Below, in pieces: positions 38,868-42,196 of a stretch of DNA of 42,196 nucleotides (its first letter is position 1; each line of letters opens with the position of its first letter). This DNA comes from Herbidospora galbida (lineage in GTDB: Bacteria; Actinomycetota; Actinomycetes; Streptosporangiales; Streptosporangiaceae), in NCBI RefSeq assembly GCF_005233835.1, contig NZ_SZQA01000051.1, positions 1 to 42,196 on the forward strand, in the 5' to 3' direction. A program made the translations under genes and the position numbers. The notes beneath the pieces are model-generated. The model had not been told where the DNA came from, did not search any database, and worked only from the letters and a program-made list of their open reading frames with translations.

Positions 38868-40358
38868 GTGACCACAGTGCGCGTCAATGCATCTGACACG
38901 GTCTCCATAGAGACCGATGCCCTCGTTATCGGCATCCACGCCACCCCGCAGGGCCCACAGGCCGCGTCCGGGGCCGCCGGGCTCGATCAGGCCCTCGGCG
39001 GACGGCTCGCCGCCACGCTGACCGCGATGGGTTTCGCGGGCAAGCCCGAGGAGATCGCCAAGTTCCCCACGTTCGGCGCGATCCCGGCGCCGCTCGTCGT
39101 GGCGGTGGGGCTCGGCGCCCCGCCCGCCGACGGCGAGTCCCTGGAACTGGAGACCCTCCGCCGCGCCGCGGGCGCCGCCGCCCGCGCGCTGGCCGGCACG
39201 GCGTCGGCCGCCGTCGCGCTGCCCGCCACCACGACCGAAGAGGTCGAGGCGGTGGCCATCGGCAGCCTCCTGGGGGCCTACGTCTTCAGCCGCTACCAGA
39301 CCAACGGGCAGCAGAAGGCGCCGCTGGCCGAGGTGGAGCTGGTCACCTCCGCCCCCGAGGCCGAGAGCGCCATCCGGCGCGCCGCCACGCTGGCCGACTC
39401 GGTCACGCTGGTCCGCGACCTGGTGAACACCCCGCCGTCCGACCTGTGGCCGGCCCGGTTCGCCGAGATCACCGAGGAGATCGGCGGCAAGAACGGGCTG
39501 ACCGTCGAGGTGCTCGACGAGGTCGCGCTGAAGGACAACGGCTACGGCGGCATCGTCGGCGTGGGCCAGGGCTCGTCCCGGCCGCCCAGGCTGGTCCGGG
39601 TGGCCTACTCCCACCCGGAGGCCGCCAAGACGATCGCGTTCGTCGGCAAGGGAATCACGTTCGACTCCGGCGGGTTGTCACTCAAGCCGTCCGCGTCGAT
39701 GGACTGGATGAAGTCCGACATGGGCGGCGCGGCCGCCGTGCTCGGAGCCCTGCTGGCGGTCTCCCGCCTCGGGCTCCACGTCAACGCCGTCGGCTACCTG
39801 TGCCTGGCCGAGAACATGCCCTCGGGCACCGCCCAGCGGCCCTCCGACGTGCTCCACACCTACAGCGGCAAGACCGTCGAGGTCCTCGACACGGACGCGG
39901 AGGGACGCCTGGTGCTCATCGACGGCATCGCCCGCGCCGCCGAGGACTCGCCCGACCTGATCGTCGACGTCGCCACGCTGACCGGCGCCCAGATCGTCGC
40001 CCTCGGGTGGCGTACGGCCGGGGTCATGACCAACGACGACGACCTGCGCGGCGCCGTGGTCGAGATGGCCGGGGCGCAGGGCGAGAGCGTGTGGGGCATG
40101 CCCCTGCCCGCCGAGCTGCGCAAGGGGCTCGACTCGCAGGTGGCCGACATCGCCAACCTCCACCCCGAGCGGTGGGGCGGCATGCTGGCGGCGGGCGTGT
40201 TCCTGCGCGAGTTCGTCCCCGAAGGGGTTGACTGGGCCCACATCGACATGGCGGGACCGGCCTTCAACAAGGGCGAGCCCTACGGTTACACCCCCAAGGG
40301 CGGCACCGGAGCCATCACCCGCACGCTCGTCGCCATCGCCGAGCGCTATGCGGGCTGA
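38868..40358 (+). CDS. pepA: Leucyl aminopeptidase (M17)
   Basis: The 496-residue M17 peptidase removes N-terminal amino acids and is usually a hexamer with two metals. It shows the metal/catalytic segments VGKGITFDSGGLSLKPS and MKSDMGGAAAV and the signature DTDAEGRLVL (NTDAEGRL in most homologues). The N-terminal macro-like domain is intact. The start is uncertain: GTG 38868 (VTTVRVNASDTVSIETDA, aligned with recalled homologues and preceded by TAGCAT) is favoured, while ATG 38832 adds 12 residues and lacks a ribosome-binding site. It follows cobS by about 70 nt and precedes lpd. Confidence 0.92.
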   Translation: MTTVRVNASDTVSIETDALVIGIHATPQGPQAASGAAGLDQALGGRLAATLTAMGFAGKPEEIAKFPTFGAIPAPLVVAVGLGAPPADGESLELETLRRAAGAAARALAGTASAAVALPATTTEEVEAVAIGSLLGAYVFSRYQTNGQQKAPLAEVELVTSAPEAESAIRRAATLADSVTLVRDLVNTPPSDLWPARFAEITEEIGGKNGLTVEVLDEVALKDNGYGGIVGVGQGSSRPPRLVRVAYSHPEAAKTIAFVGKGITFDSGGLSLKPSASMDWMKSDMGGAAAVLGALLAVSRLGLHVNAVGYLCLAENMPSGTAQRPSDVLHTYSGKTVEVLDTDAEGRLVLIDGIARAAEDSPDLIVDVATLTGAQIVALGWRTAGVMTNDDDLRGAVVEMAGAQGESVWGMPLPAELRKGLDSQVADIANLHPERWGGMLAAGVFLREFVPEGVDWAHIDMAGPAFNKGEPYGYTPKGGTGAITRTLVAIAERYAG

Positions 40359-40425
40359 GCGCACGATCATCAAAGACAAGTGAAAAGATGCCGTACCACG
40401 GCAGTATTCATTAGGGAGCTTTCCA

Positions 40426-41808
40426 GTGGCTGAAGGCAGCGGCCCCTTCGACATCGTTGTCCTAGGCGGCGGTAGCGGCGGCTACGCCTGCGCCCTGCGG
40501 GCGGCCGAGCTCGGCAAGAGCGTCGTTCTCATCGAGAAGGCCAAGGTGGGCGGCACGTGCCTCCATCAGGGGTGCATCCCCACCAAGGCGCTGCTGCACG
40601 CCGCGGAGCTGGCCGACCAGGCGCGTGAAGGCGAGTCCTTCGGCGTGAAGACCCGCTTCGACGGGATCGACGTGCCGGGCGTCCTCGCCTACAAGGACAA
40701 GGTGATCAGCGGGCTCTGGAAGGGCCTGCAGGGTCTCATCAAGAGCAAGAAGATCACCGTGGTCGAGGGCGAGGGCCGGCTCACCGGTCCCAACCAGGTC
40801 ACCGTCAACGGCGAGGTCTACACCGGGCGCAACGTGGTGCTCGGCACCGGCTCGGTGCCGAAGTCGCTGCCCGGCCTCGACATCGACGGCCAGCGGGTCA
40901 TCACCAGCGACCACGCCCTGGTCCTCGACCGGGTGCCGTCGTCGGTGATCATCCTGGGCGGCGGCGTCATCGGCGTCGAGTTCGCCAGCGTGTGGCGCTC
41001 CTTCGGCGCCGAGGTGACCATCGTCGAGGCGCTGCCCCACCTGCTCCCGCTGGAAGACGAGTCCAACTCCAAGCTGCTGGAGCGGGCCTTCCGCCGTCGC
41101 GGCATCAAGTACGAACTCGGTCAGCGCTTCGAGAGCGTCAAGACCACCGACACCGGGGTCGTCGTCACCCTGGAGGGCGGCAAGACCCTCGACGCCGAAC
41201 TCATGCTGGTGGCCGTCGGGCGTGGCCCGGTCTCGGCCGGGCTCGGCTACGAGGAGCAGGGGATCTCGGTCGACCGGGGCTACGTCCTGGTCAACGAGTT
41301 CTGCCAGACCAGCGTCCCGGGCGTCTACGCCGTGGGCGACCTCATCCCCACGCTGCAGCTGGCCCACGTCGGCTTCGCCGAGGGCATCCTGGTCGCCGAG
41401 CACATCGCGGGCCTGCCGGTCGTGCCGATCGACTACGACGGCGTGCCGCGCATCACCTACTCCGAGCCCGAGGTCGCCTCGGTCGGCATCAGCGCCGCCA
41501 CCGCCCGGGAGCGCGGCCACGACATCGTCGAGCTGAGCTACAACCTCGCGGGCAACGGCCGCAGCAAGATCCTGCAGACCCAGGGCGAGGTCAAGGTCGT
41601 CGCCGAGAAGGACGGCGGCCGGGTGCTGGGCGTCCACATGGTCGGCGCCAGGGTCGGCGAGCTCATCGCCGAGGCGCAGCTCATCTACAACTGGGAGGCG
41701 ACGGCGGGCGACGTGGCGCAGCTCATCCACCCGCACCCGACGCAGTCCGAGGCCCTCGGCGAGGCCATGCTGGCCCTGGCCGGCAAGCCCCTCCACGTCC
41801 ACAACTAA
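40426..41808 (+). CDS. lpdA: Dihydrolipoyl dehydrogenase (E3)
   Basis: The 460-residue flavoprotein re-oxidises dihydrolipoyl groups of 2-oxoacid dehydrogenases using NAD. It has the FAD-binding VVLGGGSGGYACALRAAELG, the redox disulfide Cys45/Cys50 in GGTCLHQGCIPTK, the NAD-binding IILGGGVIGVEFAS and the C-terminal catalytic HPHPTQSE. GTG 40426 is preceded by TAGGGAGC 8-15 nt upstream and a small 6-bp hairpin (40389-40403). The E2 gene starts 29 nt downstream, so both probably share a transcript. Confidence 0.96.
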   Translation: MAEGSGPFDIVVLGGGSGGYACALRAAELGKSVVLIEKAKVGGTCLHQGCIPTKALLHAAELADQAREGESFGVKTRFDGIDVPGVLAYKDKVISGLWKGLQGLIKSKKITVVEGEGRLTGPNQVTVNGEVYTGRNVVLGTGSVPKSLPGLDIDGQRVITSDHALVLDRVPSSVIILGGGVIGVEFASVWRSFGAEVTIVEALPHLLPLEDESNSKLLERAFRRRGIKYELGQRFESVKTTDTGVVVTLEGGKTLDAELMLVAVGRGPVSAGLGYEEQGISVDRGYVLVNEFCQTSVPGVYAVGDLIPTLQLAHVGFAEGILVAEHIAGLPVVPIDYDGVPRITYSEPEVASVGISAATARERGHDIVELSYNLAGNGRSKILQTQGEVKVVAEKDGGRVLGVHMVGARVGELIAEAQLIYNWEATAGDVAQLIHPHPTQSEALGEAMLALAGKPLHVHN

Positions 41809-41837
41809 CTGCCCTCTAAGGAAGACGAAGACTCACC

Positions 41838-42196
41838 ATGCCTGTCTCCGTAACCATGCCCCAGCTCGGCGAGAGCGTGACCGAGGGCACCGTCACCCGC
41901 TGGTTGAAGTCGGAGGGCGACCACGTCGAGGCCGACGAGCCGCTGCTTGAGGTGTCGACCGACAAGGTCGACACCGAGATCCCCTCGCCCTCGGCCGGGT
42001 ACCTGACGAAGATCCTGGTCTCCGAGGACGAAACGGTCGAGGTCGGCGCCGAGCTCGCCGTCATCGACGCCAACGCCGCCAACGGCGGTGCGCCGGCCGC
42101 GCAGGAGGAGCCGCCCGCCGCGGCTCCCGAGCCGGAACCGGAGCCCGAGCCGGAGCCCGAGCCCGTCCAGGCCGCCGCCCCCGAGCCCGCCGTACT
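41838..42196 (+). CDS. sucB: 2-oxoacid dehydrogenase E2 subunit (dihydrolipoamide acyltransferase), partial
   Basis: The first 119 residues are visible; the gene runs off the window. Residues 1-76 are a lipoyl domain ([20 protein letters not shown]) with the lipoylated Lys in STDKVDTE. It is followed by an Ala/Pro linker with six consecutive Glu-Pro pairs (EPEPEPEP). The E3 gene lies directly upstream. In actinobacteria the E2 at this place (SCO2181-like) serves 2-oxoglutarate and possibly pyruvate dehydrogenase, so sucB is probable but the catalytic domain that would decide is outside. ATG 41838 follows TAAGGAAG. Confidence 0.88.
   Translation, partial: MPVSVTMPQLGESVTEGTVTRWLKSEGDHVEADEPLLEVSTDKVDTEIPSPSAGYLTKILVSEDETVEVGAELAVIDANAANGGAPAAQEEPPAAAPEPEPEPEPEPEPVQAAAPEPAV

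Noticed and set aside
42113-42166. Run of Glu-Pro codons near the right edge, resembling a DNA repeat
   Set aside because: It is the usual flexible linker between lipoyl and catalytic domains of E2 proteins.
1-42196. tRNA, rRNA, insertion sequence, prophage or CRISPR array
   Set aside because: No cloverleaf-like sequence, transposase, integrase, phage structural gene or regularly spaced repeat was recognised on reading either strand.

Overview
The window is high-GC DNA (about 70% G+C, strong G/C bias at third codon positions) from a filamentous-type actinomycete, probably a Streptosporangiales relative such as Nonomuraea, Streptosporangium or Microbispora. I infer this from protein resemblance and gene order; no 16S or other taxonomic marker is present. 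The backbone is the conserved actinobacterial respiratory neighbourhood: the DnaQ/GIY-YIG exonuclease, a RAM-only Lrp protein, trpD, ctaE-qcrCAB, ctaCDF, a PfkB kinase, erpA, nadA, the pspA cluster, pepA, lpd and sucB follow one another much as around Mycobacterium tuberculosis Rv2190-Rv2204 and Streptomyces coelicolor SCO2140-SCO2181 (gene order recalled, not searched).

Layout. 1-4460: N-terminal part of a NYN-type protein, a tiny WXG100-like protein read divergently, a GNAT acetyltransferase, the exonuclease-endonuclease fusion, a RAM protein and an SDR. 4658-6882 (minus): a short histidine kinase, trpD and a degenerate receiver protein. 7018-11172 (plus): ctaE-qcrC-qcrA-qcrB with 4-nt start/stop overlaps, closed by a strong terminator. 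11234-16764 (minus): an accessory block of three genes, TIR-Ser/Thr kinase-WD40 fusion, polytopic Ser/Thr kinase and secreted phospholipase A2-like protein. 16867-21453: an FAD oxidoreductase divergent from a large AfsR/SARP-type regulator. 21450-25662 (minus): an L,D-transpeptidase lipoprotein and ctaC-ctaD-ctaF. 25836-30813: cysteine desulfurase plus TusA, adenosine-kinase-like PfkB protein, ErpA, NadA and a SIMPL protein. 30870-34144 (minus): the pspA-pspAA-htpX-pspAB-mycothiol-dependent-enzyme cluster. 34290-36969: DUF3043 protein, aldo/keto reductase, a small conserved protein and a SCO2322-like protein. 37050-42196: cobU-cobS, pepA, lpd and the start of the 2-oxoacid dehydrogenase E2 gene.

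How they work together. The core encodes the end of the aerobic electron chain: bc1 complex with tethered di-haem cytochrome c, feeding an aa3 oxidase. Nearby genes handle sulfur and Fe-S supply (desulfurase, TusA, ErpA) and an Fe-S enzyme of NAD synthesis (NadA). The Psp cluster is a membrane-stress module, and lpd/sucB belong to central carbon metabolism.

The most unusual part is the accessory block at 11234-16764. A TIR domain with a conserved candidate NADase glutamate is fused to an atypical kinase (HGD instead of HRD) and a WD40 domain. It overlaps by GTGA a second, canonical kinase with many membrane segments. That kinase's predicted outer C-terminal domain resembles the C-terminal domain of the secreted PLA2-like protein encoded next. 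This looks like an uncharacterised signalling or conflict system inserted beside the respiratory genes. No rRNA, tRNA, insertion sequence, prophage or CRISPR array was seen, and no intergenic stretch exceeds 300 bases.
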